Shown here: positions 1-7,655 of the stretch, piece after piece | Numbering within the stretch: the stretch's first letter is position 1 | How the letters are laid out: each line of letters starts with the position of its first letter | Origin: Acidimicrobiia bacterium | GTDB taxonomy: Bacteria; Actinomycetota; Acidimicrobiia; Acidimicrobiales; CATQHL01 | Length of the DNA stretch: 15,844 nucleotides | Assembly: GCA_021296435.1 (NCBI GenBank) | Contig: JAGWAK010000038.1 | Location: forward strand, 1-15,844 | Direction: 5' to 3' | Position numbers and translations under genes: made by a program | Notes under the pieces: model-generated | Seen by the model: only the letters and a program-made list of their open reading frames with translations | Databases searched by the model: none | Told to the model about the DNA's origin: nothing

Positions 1-1
1 C

Positions 2-670
2 CGGGTGGCGGAGGTCATGGACAGCCGCCGCGCCGAACTGATCAGCGAGCTGGACCGCGCCACCACCGGTGCCATCTCAGCCGCCGATCCCGCCGCCGAG
101 GTGGACGTGGCCACCGAGCGCTGGGTCTGGTACGCCGGCTGGTGCGACAAGTACCCGCAGGTCCTGGGCGGGGCGAACCCCGTGGCCGGGCCCTACTTCA
201 ACTTCACCGTCCCCGAGCCCATGGGAGTGGTGGGACTGGCTGCTCCCGACGAGGCGCCGCTGCTGGGAATCGTGTCGCGACTGGCTCCGGCCCTTGTCCC
301 GGGGAACGCCGCGGTGGTGCTGGCCGGCGAGCGTCACCCGCTTGTGGCGGTGACGCTGGCGGAGATCCTGGCCACCAGCGACGTGCCAGGCGGTGTGGTG
401 AACGTTCTGACCGGGCACCGGGCGCCGCTGGTGCGGGCGCTGGCCGGACACGGCGACGTGGACTGCGTCGACCTGAGCGGCTGCGACCCGGTGGGCGACG
501 ACGGCGGCGATGTGGCGGCCGAGGCCGAGCGGCTGGCTGCGGAGACCGTGACACGGGTCGTGCACGCCGCGCCCGGCGAGCGCCGCTGGCTGGAGGCCGC
601 CGCCCAAAGCCCGTACGCCATCTCCGCCTTCTGCGAGTACAAGACGGTGTGGCACCCCAAAGGCCGCTGA
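2..670 (+). CDS. Aldehyde dehydrogenase-like protein lacking the catalytic half (5' partial)
   Basis: The frame is open at the left edge, so the N-terminus is missing; the GTG at 5 is internal, because the preceding codon continues the usual ALDH helix (RVAEVMDSRR). The visible 222 residues hold the ALDH coenzyme-binding region: PEPMGVVGLAAPD, then LVPGNAAVVLAGERHPL and DVPGGVVNVLTG, which correspond to the GNAVVLKPSE and PPGVVNVVTG blocks of true ALDHs. The lysine of the KPSE motif is absent (LAGER). There is no GQxC catalytic cysteine and no second (catalytic) domain. The protein ends in EYKTVWHPKGR, which reads as a genuine C-terminus: I recall short actinobacterial ALDH paralogues with a similar TVWHP end, placed next to a full ALDH downstream of deoC. 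I therefore infer a non-catalytic ALDH partner subunit in aldehyde or deoxyribose breakdown, not a pseudogene. The upstream partner lies outside the window. Confidence 0.75.
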   Translation, partial: RVAEVMDSRRAELISELDRATTGAISAADPAAEVDVATERWVWYAGWCDKYPQVLGGANPVAGPYFNFTVPEPMGVVGLAAPDEAPLLGIVSRLAPALVPGNAAVVLAGERHPLVAVTLAEILATSDVPGGVVNVLTGHRAPLVRALAGHGDVDCVDLSGCDPVGDDGGDVAAEAERLAAETVTRVVHAAPGERRWLEAAAQSPYAISAFCEYKTVWHPKGR

Positions 671-688
671 GCCGACCCGTGCCTGCGC

Positions 689-698
689 GTCCCGGGAC
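689..698. repeat. Perfect 10-bp palindrome between ALDH-like and nucleotidase genes
   Basis: GTCCCGGGAC is a perfect palindrome. Its flanks GCGC and CGCGC extend it into a longer imperfect inverted repeat with one bulged C. It lies in the 37-bp gap before the ATG at 708. It could be an operator or a small RNA hairpin (loop CCGG); no T-tract follows. In a GC-rich genome it may also be chance. Confidence 0.3.
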
Positions 699-707
699 CG
701 CGCTGCG

Positions 708-1394
708 ATGAGCGACGGCGGGCAGTTCGTGCTCGGCGTGGACCTGGACGGCGTGTGCGGCGACTACATCGGAACGTTCCGGCAGATCGTGGCCGAGAGG
801 TTGGGCGTGCCCGTCGAGTCGCTGACGCGGGACGTCTCCTGGGGATGCGAGGAGTGGGGGGTCCAGACCCCCGAGGAGTTCGACGAGCTGCACCGCCACG
901 CCGTCCTGGAACGCCACATGCTGCGGCACATGAACCTGATCCCGGGCGCGGCCGAGGCGCTGTGGCGGCTGTCCGACGCCGGAGTCTGGATCCGCATCGT
1001 GACTCACCGGCTCTATGTGAACTGGGGCCATGCCGTGACCGCCGGCGACACCGCCGAGTGGCTCGACACGGCCAGGATCCCCTACCGCGACCTCTGTTTC
1101 ATCGCCGCCAAGTCCTCGGTGAACGCCGACGCCTTCGTGGACGACGCTCCCCATCAGATCGAAGACCTGCGCGCCGCTGGCCACACCGTGATCGTGTTCG
1201 ACCAGCCCTACAACCGCCACCTACCGGACCCCCGGGCCACCAACTGGTTCGAGGTGGAGGAACTCGTGCGCGACCTGGTGGTGGAGCGCACCGGCAGCTT
1301 CCCCATGCAGCTCCCCGGCTTCGATCCCGGTGCCGACCGGCTGGCCCGTCGCCTCTACCGTCACCCGGCGCGGACCACTACCGACGATGGCTGA
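708..1394 (+). CDS. 5'(3')-deoxyribonucleotidase-like HAD phosphatase (NT5C family)
   Basis: The 228-aa protein is a cytosolic HAD-superfamily phosphatase most like the NT5C deoxyribonucleotidases, which remove phosphate from (deoxy)nucleoside monophosphates. HAD motif I is VDLDGV with nucleophile D12 and acid/base D14. Motif II is T99 in RIVTHRLY. Motif III is K135 (AAKSS), and motif IV is D145-D146 in FVDDAPHQ, which holds Mg2+. A helical cap lies between motifs I and II (about residues 18-85), as in NT5C. The ATG at 708 begins just before the hydrophobic first strand; no strong SD is visible. The stop overlaps the start of the next gene by 8 bp, so the two are probably co-translated. The substrate is not certain: the downstream dehydrogenase and aldolase would also fit a sugar-phosphate phosphatase. 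Confidence 0.8.
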   Translation: MSDGGQFVLGVDLDGVCGDYIGTFRQIVAERLGVPVESLTRDVSWGCEEWGVQTPEEFDELHRHAVLERHMLRHMNLIPGAAEALWRLSDAGVWIRIVTHRLYVNWGHAVTAGDTAEWLDTARIPYRDLCFIAAKSSVNADAFVDDAPHQIEDLRAAGHTVIVFDQPYNRHLPDPRATNWFEVEELVRDLVVERTGSFPMQLPGFDPGADRLARRLYRHPARTTTDDG

Positions 1395-2373
1395 GCGAGG
1401 GAGCGCCCGGCTGCGGGCGCTCGTGACCGCCCCGCTGCGCGGGCCGGGATTCGAGGCCCTGCAGCAGCTGGCCGACGTGGTCTACGAGCCGTGGCTGGAG
1501 TACGTCCCGATCCGCCTGTATGACCCGCCCCGGCTGGCCAAGCGGCTTGCCGAGATGGGGGCCGACGTGCTGATCTGCGAGGCCGACTTCTGCTCGGGGG
1601 AGGTGATGGACCTCCCGCTACGGGCCATCGTGGCCACCCGCGGCGAGCTGTCCAACGTGGATGTGGCCGCCGCCACGGCCGCCGGCATTCCCGTCCTGTA
1701 CACGCCCGGTCGCAACGCCGACGCCGTGGCTGAACTCACCGTTGCGTTGCTGTTCGCGGTGAACCGGCGACTCGTCCCCGCCGATCGCGACGTGCGCACC
1801 GGGCGGGTCTTCACCGAGACGCTGCCCTACCAGCGCTATCGCAGCGACCTCCTGGCCGGGCAGACCTTCGGGATCGTGGGCCTGGGTGCGGTCGGCCGGG
1901 CCGTGCGCCGGCGGATGGAAGGGCTGGGCCTGGAGGTGATCGCGCACGACCCCTACGTCGCCGAGGCGACCCACAGCCTCGAGGGGTTGCTCGCCGCCGC
2001 CGACATCGTGTCGATGCACGCCCCGCCCAGCGCCGCGACCGCGCACATGATGGCTGCGCCCCAGTTCGCTGCCATGCGGCGCGGCGCCGTGTACCTCAAC
2101 ACGGCCCGGGCCGTGCTGCACGACCTGGACGCCCTCGTGGCGGCGCTGGAGTCCGGACACCTCGGCGGCTGCGGGCTCGACCACTTCGACGGCGAGCAGC
2201 TGCCCGAGGGTCACCCGCTGTGCGGGCGCGACGATGTGGTGCTGACGCCGCACATAGGCGGGGCCAGCTACCACACCGAGCAGGTCCAGGCCTCGATGGT
2301 CGCCGCCGACCTGCAGCGACTGCTCGACGGTGAGCGGCCCGCCCACATCGCCAACCCGGAGGTCCTCTCGTGA
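1387..2373 (+). CDS. NAD-dependent D-2-hydroxyacid dehydrogenase
   Basis: This 328-aa protein belongs to the D-isomer-specific 2-hydroxyacid dehydrogenase family (phosphoglycerate, glyoxylate and hydroxypyruvate reductases), which reversibly oxidises 2-hydroxyacids to 2-oxoacids. The Rossmann motif GLGAVG is at 165-170, with D188 at the end of the next strand predicting NAD rather than NADP. The catalytic triad is complete: R241 in NTAR, E270 in DHFDGEQLP and H289 in TPHIGGAS. The substrate domain occupies about 1-110 and 295-328; no ACT domain is present, so it is not the long form of SerA. The ATG at 1387 is chosen over an upstream GTG because it starts where family similarity begins and overlaps the previous gene by 8 bp. 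Its stop overlaps the aldolase start, suggesting a shared pathway, perhaps of a sugar acid or sugar phosphate. The exact substrate cannot be read from sequence. Confidence 0.88.
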   Translation: MAERGSARLRALVTAPLRGPGFEALQQLADVVYEPWLEYVPIRLYDPPRLAKRLAEMGADVLICEADFCSGEVMDLPLRAIVATRGELSNVDVAAATAAGIPVLYTPGRNADAVAELTVALLFAVNRRLVPADRDVRTGRVFTETLPYQRYRSDLLAGQTFGIVGLGAVGRAVRRRMEGLGLEVIAHDPYVAEATHSLEGLLAAADIVSMHAPPSAATAHMMAAPQFAAMRRGAVYLNTARAVLHDLDALVAALESGHLGGCGLDHFDGEQLPEGHPLCGRDDVVLTPHIGGASYHTEQVQASMVAADLQRLLDGERPAHIANPEVLS

Positions 2374-3059
2374 ACGCCCAAGACCGCGCCGCAGGCAGCC
2401 GGGCCCACCAGGAAGTAGCCCGGGTCGTGCTGGAGACGGCGCAGGCCATGTACGCCAAGGGGCTGGTGGAGGGCACCGCCGGCAACGTCTCCGGGCGTGT
2501 TGTCGACGGCACGTTCTGCCTCACCCCGTCCTCGCTGGGCTACGAGGCGATGCAAACCTCCGACCTGGTCTTCGTGGATGCCGGCGGCGGCGTGGTGGCC
2601 GGCGAGGGCCATCCCTCCAGCGAGAAGTCGCTGCATCTGGCCTGCTACCGGCAGTGGTCCGAGGTGGGCGGCGTGGTGCACTGCCATCCGCTGTACGCCT
2701 CCATGTTCGCGGTGGCCCGCCAAACCATTCCGGCCGCCATCGAGGAGGTCGTGATCTACATCGGCGGCGACGTGGAGGTCTGCGACTACCACCTCACCGG
2801 GAGCGACGAGCTGGGTGAGGCGGTGGCGGCGGCGCTCGGCCGGCGTAGCGCTGTGCTGATGGCCAACCACGGGCTCGTGACGGTGGGGCGCGATCCGGCC
2901 GACGCCCTGCACGCCGCCCTCGTCGTGGAGCGCACCGCCCACATCGTCTGGGGAGCCCGGCTGCTCGGCACCCCGGGCAGCGTGCCGGCGAAGGTGAACC
3001 AGGACTTCGCCGGCGTGTATCGCTGGGTTCGCGAGTCCAGTTGGGGCGGGGAGACCTGA
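2370..3059 (+). CDS. Class II aldolase (AraD/FucA family)
   Basis: The 229-aa protein is a zinc-dependent aldolase/epimerase of the L-fuculose-1-phosphate aldolase fold, cleaving or epimerising phosphorylated sugars. Landmarks are TAGNVS (36-41) for phosphate binding, LTPSSLGY (51-58), catalytic-type E85 in HPSSE, zinc ligands H104 and H106 in VVHCHP and H167 in MANHGLV. These match E73, H92, H94 and H155 of E. coli FucA. The start is a GTG overlapping the dehydrogenase stop (GTGA), with GGAGG at 2358-2362 seven nt upstream, so translational coupling is likely. Length is normal for the family. With the phosphatase and D-2-hydroxyacid dehydrogenase it forms a compact three-gene unit. The substrate is unresolved: fuculose-1-P, ribulose-P, methylthioribulose-P and 3-oxo-tetronate-4-P enzymes all share this fold. 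Confidence 0.88.
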   Translation: MNAQDRAAGSRAHQEVARVVLETAQAMYAKGLVEGTAGNVSGRVVDGTFCLTPSSLGYEAMQTSDLVFVDAGGGVVAGEGHPSSEKSLHLACYRQWSEVGGVVHCHPLYASMFAVARQTIPAAIEEVVIYIGGDVEVCDYHLTGSDELGEAVAAALGRRSAVLMANHGLVTVGRDPADALHAALVVERTAHIVWGARLLGTPGSVPAKVNQDFAGVYRWVRESSWGGET

Positions 3060-3082
3060 GCCGGCCGCGGTGCCGCGCCGGC
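3060..3082 (+). terminator. Hairpin directly after the aldolase stop
   Basis: GCCGG(C)CGCGG pairs with CCGCGCCGGC with one bulged C and a very short loop, starting on the base after the aldolase stop codon. No T-run follows (CCGAAAAGG), so it is only a possible attenuator or Rho-aided terminator. It marks the probable end of the upstream operon. The rest of the gap to msrA (3083-3308) shows no convincing gene; an 8-bp palindrome CACTAGTG lies at 3147-3154. Confidence 0.35.
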
Positions 3083-3308
3083 CCCGAAAAGGAGAGCAGC
3101 GGCCCGGCGAAGTACGGCTGCTCAGGGCGGTGATGGTGGCTTCTCACACTAGTGGCCGCACATTGTGTCCGCAAGGGGCTCCGGCGACGGGAGGCACCTG
3201 GCCGCGACCGGCAAGAGCTTCGGGCGCGCGAGACTTCGCGACGCGGGGATGAAGCGAGCAAGTCGGGTCTCGGGACATGCCCGCCGGCAACAGAGACAGG
3301 GGAGGCCG

Positions 3309-4007
<699 letters not shown>

Positions 4008-4047
4008 GCCGGCCGGATCTTCCCGGCGCATCGCTCCGACCGACCCC

Positions 4048-4905
4048 GTGAGCGCGGTCACCCTCGACGGCGAACGTCTCGCCAGCGAGATCCGCGAGCA
4101 GTTGCGTGGCCGCATCGGAGCGCTGGCGCGCCGGAGTGTGACGCCCGGGCTGGGCACCGTGCTGGTGGGCGACGACGGTCCCTCGGCCAACTACGTGGCC
4201 ATGAAGCACCGGGACTGTGCCGAATTGGGCATCGAATCCCACCACGTTCACCTGCCTGCCGATGCCACGCAGGCCGACGTCGACGCCGTCGTGGACCGCT
4301 TCAATGCCGACGACGCCGTGCACGCCTACCTGATGCAGTACCCGTTCCCACCCCACCTCGACTACGAGGCCGCCCTGCTGCGCGTGGAGTGGGCCAAGGA
4401 TGTGGACGGACTGCACCCGGTGAACCTGGGCAAGCTGGTGCAGGGCATCGAGGCGCCGCTGGCGTGCACGCCTGCGGGAATCCAGTGCATGCTCGAGGCC
4501 TACGACATCCCGATCAAGGGCGCCCACGTCGTCATCGTGGGCCGCGGGCTTACCATCGGGCGGCCCCTGGCCAACCTGTTGACCCTGAAGCGCCCGGGCG
4601 CCAACGCCGCGGTCACCGTCGTGCACACCGGCGTGGCGGACCTGGCGACCCACACGCGCCGGGCGGACATCCTGGTCGCGGCGGCGGGGTCGCCGGGGCT
4701 CATCACCGCCGAGATGGTGAAGCCCGGGGCGGCGGTGGTCGCCGCCGGTGTCTCGTTCTCGGGGCGCCGGCTGCTGTCGGACGTGGACGAGGGTGTGGCC
4801 GAGGTGGCGGGATGGCTCTCGCCCCGCATCGGCGGTGTCGGACCCATGACCCGAGCGATGCTGCTGCGCAACACCGTGGCCGCTGCCGAGGGCGCGCCGG
4901 GGTGA
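4048..4905 (+). CDS. folD: Methylenetetrahydrofolate dehydrogenase/cyclohydrolase FolD
   Basis: FolD is the bifunctional cytosolic enzyme that oxidises 5,10-methylene-THF with NADP+ and hydrolyses the methenyl product to 10-formyl-THF, feeding purine and formyl-Met synthesis. The 285-aa protein shows the folate site with Y49 and catalytic K53 (NYVAMKHRDC), Q97 (MQYP, where LQLP is commoner), and D118-V-D120 in KDVDGLHP. The Rossmann segment is VVIVGRGLTIGRP (161-173), and GGVGPMT is at 262-268. The GTG at 4048 starts at the usual FolD N-terminus (VTLDGERLA); no SD is visible before it. An earlier GTG at 3967 would overlap msrA and add an unlikely basic leader. DVG in the usual DVGI motif is replaced by AAGV (233-235), a modest deviation. 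Confidence 0.92.
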   Translation: MSAVTLDGERLASEIREQLRGRIGALARRSVTPGLGTVLVGDDGPSANYVAMKHRDCAELGIESHHVHLPADATQADVDAVVDRFNADDAVHAYLMQYPFPPHLDYEAALLRVEWAKDVDGLHPVNLGKLVQGIEAPLACTPAGIQCMLEAYDIPIKGAHVVIVGRGLTIGRPLANLLTLKRPGANAAVTVVHTGVADLATHTRRADILVAAAGSPGLITAEMVKPGAAVVAAGVSFSGRRLLSDVDEGVAEVAGWLSPRIGGVGPMTRAMLLRNTVAAAEGAPG

Positions 4906-4940
4906 CGCATCGGGCCGGCGTGGCGCTGGGGGGATGCCCG

Positions 4941-4946
4941 TAGGCT
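4941..4946 (+). promoter_or_regulatory. -10 element for a leaderless icd transcript
   Basis: TAGGCT fits the actinobacterial TANNNT -10 consensus and ends 8 nt before the ATG at 4955, so transcription would begin at or next to the start codon. No good SD precedes that ATG. A -35 hexamer is not recognisable. This supports 4955 over 4934 as the icd start. Confidence 0.5.
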
Positions 4947-4954
4947 GCACGTCC

Positions 4955-6175
4955 ATGCGAAACGCCACCGGTAGTACAGCCGCGGCACGAATCGCCATCG
5001 GCAGCGACGGCGTGCTGCAGGTCCCCGACGTGCCGATCATCCCCTACGTCGAGGGCGACGGCACCGGGGTGGACATCTGGCCGGCGGCGCGAGCCGTGCT
5101 CGATGCGGCAGCCGCCAAGTTCGGCAGGCGCGTGGAGTGGGTGGAGGTGCTCGCCGGGGAGAAGGCCTTCAACGAGACCGGTGAGTGGTTGCCGGAAGAG
5201 ACCATCGACGCCTTCCGGGACTACCTCATCGGCATCAAGGGGCCGCTCACGACGCCGGTGGGCGGCGGGTTCCGCAGCCTCAACGTTGCCATCCGCCAGT
5301 TGCTCGACCTCTATGTCTGCCTGCGGCCGGTGCGCTGGTTCCGGGGAGTGCCGTCACCGGTGCGCAACCCCGAAGCGGTGGACATGGTCATCTTCCGGGA
5401 GAACACCGAGGACATCTACGCCGGCATCGAGGCCGAGGCCCACTCGCCGGAGGCCGACCGGATCCGGGAGATGGTGCGCGAGGTCTTCGGCCGGGAGCTG
5501 CGCGCCGACAGCGGTATCGGCATCAAGCCGGTGTCGCGCACGGGCTCGCAGCGCCTGCAGCGTGCCGCCCTGAACTACGCCGTGGCCCGCAAGCGCTCGC
5601 GGGTCACCTTGGTGCACAAGGGCAACATCATGAAGTTCACCGAGGGCGCCTTCCGCAACTGGGGCTACGAACTGGTGCGGGAGGAGTTCGCGGACGTAGC
5701 GGTGGGCTGGGACGACTGCGGGGGCGATCCCGGCGGGCGGATCCTCGTCAGCGACACCATCGCCGACATCGCCCTCCAGCAGGTGCTGACCCGCCCGGCC
5801 GAGTTCGACGTGATCGCCACGATGAATCTCAACGGCGACTACCTGTCCGACGCCCTGGCCGCACAGGTCGGGGGCATCGGCATCGCCCCCGGCGGCAACA
5901 TCAACTACGTCACCGGCCACGGCGTCTTCGAGGCCACGCACGGCACAGCCCCCAAGTACGCCGGCCAGGACAAGGTGAACCCGTCGTCGGTGCTGCTCTC
6001 GGGCGTGATGATGTTCGAGCATCTGGGTTGGGACGCCGCCGCCGATGCGATCGTCGCCGCATTGGAGGAGACCATCGCCGCGGGGATCGTGACCTACGAC
6101 TTCGCCCGGCTCATGGAGGGTGCCACCGAGGTGCGCTGCTCGGAGTTCGCCCAGGCGATCATCGACCGGCTCTGA
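4955..6175 (+). CDS. icd: NADP-dependent isocitrate dehydrogenase (E. coli Icd type)
   Basis: Icd catalyses oxidative decarboxylation of isocitrate to 2-oxoglutarate in the TCA cycle. The 406-aa protein follows the homodimeric E. coli enzyme closely. Substrate and phosphorylation-site serine S108 is in GGGFRSLNVAIRQ, with R114, R124 and R148 binding isocitrate; Y155 and K212 are catalytic. Metal ligands are D267, D295 and D299. NADP specificity is indicated by K334, Y335, V341, Y381 and R385, matching K344/Y345/V351/Y391/R395 of E. coli. A loop around residues 250-262 is shorter than in E. coli. An upstream in-frame ATG at 4934 exists, but the -10 element at 4941-4946 would place it ahead of the transcript. 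It lies 22 bp before mdh, so both TCA genes are probably co-transcribed. No kinase/phosphatase gene aceK is visible here. Confidence 0.95.
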   Translation: MRNATGSTAAARIAIGSDGVLQVPDVPIIPYVEGDGTGVDIWPAARAVLDAAAAKFGRRVEWVEVLAGEKAFNETGEWLPEETIDAFRDYLIGIKGPLTTPVGGGFRSLNVAIRQLLDLYVCLRPVRWFRGVPSPVRNPEAVDMVIFRENTEDIYAGIEAEAHSPEADRIREMVREVFGRELRADSGIGIKPVSRTGSQRLQRAALNYAVARKRSRVTLVHKGNIMKFTEGAFRNWGYELVREEFADVAVGWDDCGGDPGGRILVSDTIADIALQQVLTRPAEFDVIATMNLNGDYLSDALAAQVGGIGIAPGGNINYVTGHGVFEATHGTAPKYAGQDKVNPSSVLLSGVMMFEHLGWDAAADAIVAALEETIAAGIVTYDFARLMEGATEVRCSEFAQAIIDRL

Positions 6176-6197
6176 GTTGGCGGCGACGGGGAGCGAC

Positions 6198-7208
6198 ATG
6201 AGCGAGACCGCAACGCAGAGGCACGCGCCCGTACGCGTGGCCGTCACCGGCGCCGCCGGCCAGATCGGCTACAGCCTGATGTTCCGCATCGCCTCCGGGC
6301 AACTCCTGGGGCCCGAGGTGCCAGTCATCCTGCAGATGCTGGAGATCCCTCCCGCCATGGGCGCCCTCGAGGGCGTGGCCATGGAGTTGGACGACTGCGC
6401 CTTCGGCCTGCTGGCGGGCATGGAGCTGACCGACCAGCCCGAGACAGCGTTCTCGGGGGCTTCCTGGGCCCTGCTGGTCGGCAGCCGGCCCCGCACCAAG
6501 GGCATGGAACGCAAGGACCTCTTGGAGGCCAACGGCGGCATCTTCACCCGCCAGGGTGCGGCCTTGGCCGCCAACGCCGCCGATGACATCCGCGTCCTCG
6601 TGGTGGGCAACCCCGCCAACACGAACTGCCTCATCGCCCAGCGCAACGCCCCCGGCATCCCGCCGGAGCGCTTTACGGCGATGACTCGACTCGACCACAA
6701 CCGCGCCGTCGCCCAGTTGGCAGGCCGGGCAGGTGCCGGCGTCGCTGACATCAGTTGCATGACGATCTGGGGCAACCACTCGGCCACGCAGTACCCCGAC
6801 ATATTCAACTGCCGGGTGGGCGACCGGCCAGCCAGCGAGGTCATCGGTGACCTGGACTGGCTCGAGGGCGACTTCATCCCCACCGTCCAGCAGCGCGGCG
6901 CCGCCATCATCGAGGCGCGAGGGGCGTCGTCGGCCGCCTCAGCCGCCAACGCCGCCCTCGACCACGGCAGGGACTGGGCGGCCGGCACACCCGCCGGCGA
7001 CTGGGTCAGCGTCGCATTGCCGTCCGACGGCAGCTACGGCGTCCCCGAGGGCCTGATCAGTTCCTTCCCGTGTACCAGCGACGGCGCGAGTTGGCAGATC
7101 GTGCAGGGTCTCGAGCACAGCGCCTTCAGCCGCGACCGCATCGTCGCCTCGGTCGCCGAACTTGTCGCCGAGCGGGACACGGTGACCGAACTGGGCCTGA
7201 TCGGCTGA
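6198..7208 (+). CDS. mdh: NAD-dependent malate dehydrogenase
   Basis: Mdh interconverts malate and oxaloacetate in the TCA cycle. This 336-aa protein is of the cytosolic/actinobacterial MDH type. NAD site GAAGQIG is at 18-24, with acidic E49 at the end of the second strand (QMLEIP) indicating NAD. Substrate arginines R99 and R105 lie in GSRPRTKGMERKDLLEAN, N138 in VGNPANTN, D166 and R169 in LDHNRA, and catalytic H194 in IWGNHSATQYPD. The ATG at 6198 has GGGGAG at 6188-6193; an upstream extension would overlap icd and lacks family similarity. With icd it makes a two-gene TCA unit. It converges on the SCP2-like gene, leaving only 25 bp between their stops. Confidence 0.95.
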   Translation: MSETATQRHAPVRVAVTGAAGQIGYSLMFRIASGQLLGPEVPVILQMLEIPPAMGALEGVAMELDDCAFGLLAGMELTDQPETAFSGASWALLVGSRPRTKGMERKDLLEANGGIFTRQGAALAANAADDIRVLVVGNPANTNCLIAQRNAPGIPPERFTAMTRLDHNRAVAQLAGRAGAGVADISCMTIWGNHSATQYPDIFNCRVGDRPASEVIGDLDWLEGDFIPTVQQRGAAIIEARGASSAASAANAALDHGRDWAAGTPAGDWVSVALPSDGSYGVPEGLISSFPCTSDGASWQIVQGLEHSAFSRDRIVASVAELVAERDTVTELGLIG

Positions 7209-7214
7209 GGAATC

Positions 7215-7235
7215 GGCCCGACCGACCGCCGGGCT
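7215..7235. terminator. Possible bidirectional terminator between convergent mdh and SCP2-like gene
   Basis: GGCCCG and CGGGCT can pair (last pair G-U) around a 9-nt loop, between and partly overlapping the two convergent stop codons. No T-tract is present on either side, so the call rests on position and symmetry only. Confidence 0.3.
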
Positions 7236-7617
7236 AGAACTCGGTGATCGCGCGGAGGCCGGCGAGCGCTGCGCTGAGCTTCTCGAGCGCGGCGCGATGG
7301 CCGACGAGGGCTTTGGTGTCGCCGGACACGGTCACACGACCCATCAGGAACTCCACGTGGGCGTCGAGTTCTCCGCTGGCGATGCCGCACGCCACGTCGT
7401 AGCTGTGCCGGTACACGACCGTGGCATCGCCGGAGAACCCGCCGAATGCCTCGGCCCCGTCCGCGTCGAGTTGGATCCGGTAGGCACTGCGCGTCCCATC
7501 GGGGTGCTCCACGAGTTGCTGGATGACGAGCGGCGGTCCGCCTTCGGTGGTCACCCCGGCGCTCTGCAGCGCCTCGCTGGCTGCCGCCACCCACTCGGCG
7601 CTGAGGAATCTGACCAC
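7234..7617 (-). CDS. SCP2-fold sterol/lipid-binding-like small protein
   Basis: The 127-aa product resembles small SCP2-like proteins that bind hydrophobic ligands. Visible features are an N-terminal helix (FLSAEWVAAASEAL), strands around VIQQLVEH and SAYRIQLDADG, then TVVYRHSYDVACGIASGELD and FLMGRVTVSGD, ending in an amphipathic helix. That late part is the usual SCP2 pattern of substrate-access loop, G-x-v-x-v-x-G-D turn and final helix. It has no catalytic motif or signal peptide. The GTG at 7617 follows a GAGGT sequence and lies 38 bp after the sod stop; longer starts would run into sod. It is the last gene of the minus-strand cluster. Its ligand is unknown. Confidence 0.75.
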   Translation of the reverse strand: MVRFLSAEWVAAASEALQSAGVTTEGGPPLVIQQLVEHPDGTRSAYRIQLDADGAEAFGGFSGDATVVYRHSYDVACGIASGELDAHVEFLMGRVTVSGDTKALVGHRAALEKLSAALAGLRAITEF

Positions 7618-7655
7618 GGAGAACCGACCTCGTTGTTGGTGCAGTCGCGGTGCGT

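Noticed and set aside
204..1220. Minus-strand open frame opposite the ALDH-like and nucleotidase genes
   Set aside because: Low-complexity Arg/Pro-rich second half and complete overlap with conserved plus-strand genes.
3070..3252. Possible 60-codon gene in the aldolase-msrA gap
   Set aside because: The start lies in the hairpin, no SD is present, composition is Arg/Pro/Gly-rich and it overlaps msrA's leader region.
3165..3308. N-terminal 48-residue extension of MsrA
   Set aside because: Basic, featureless sequence; a strong SD and the family N-terminus favour ATG 3309.
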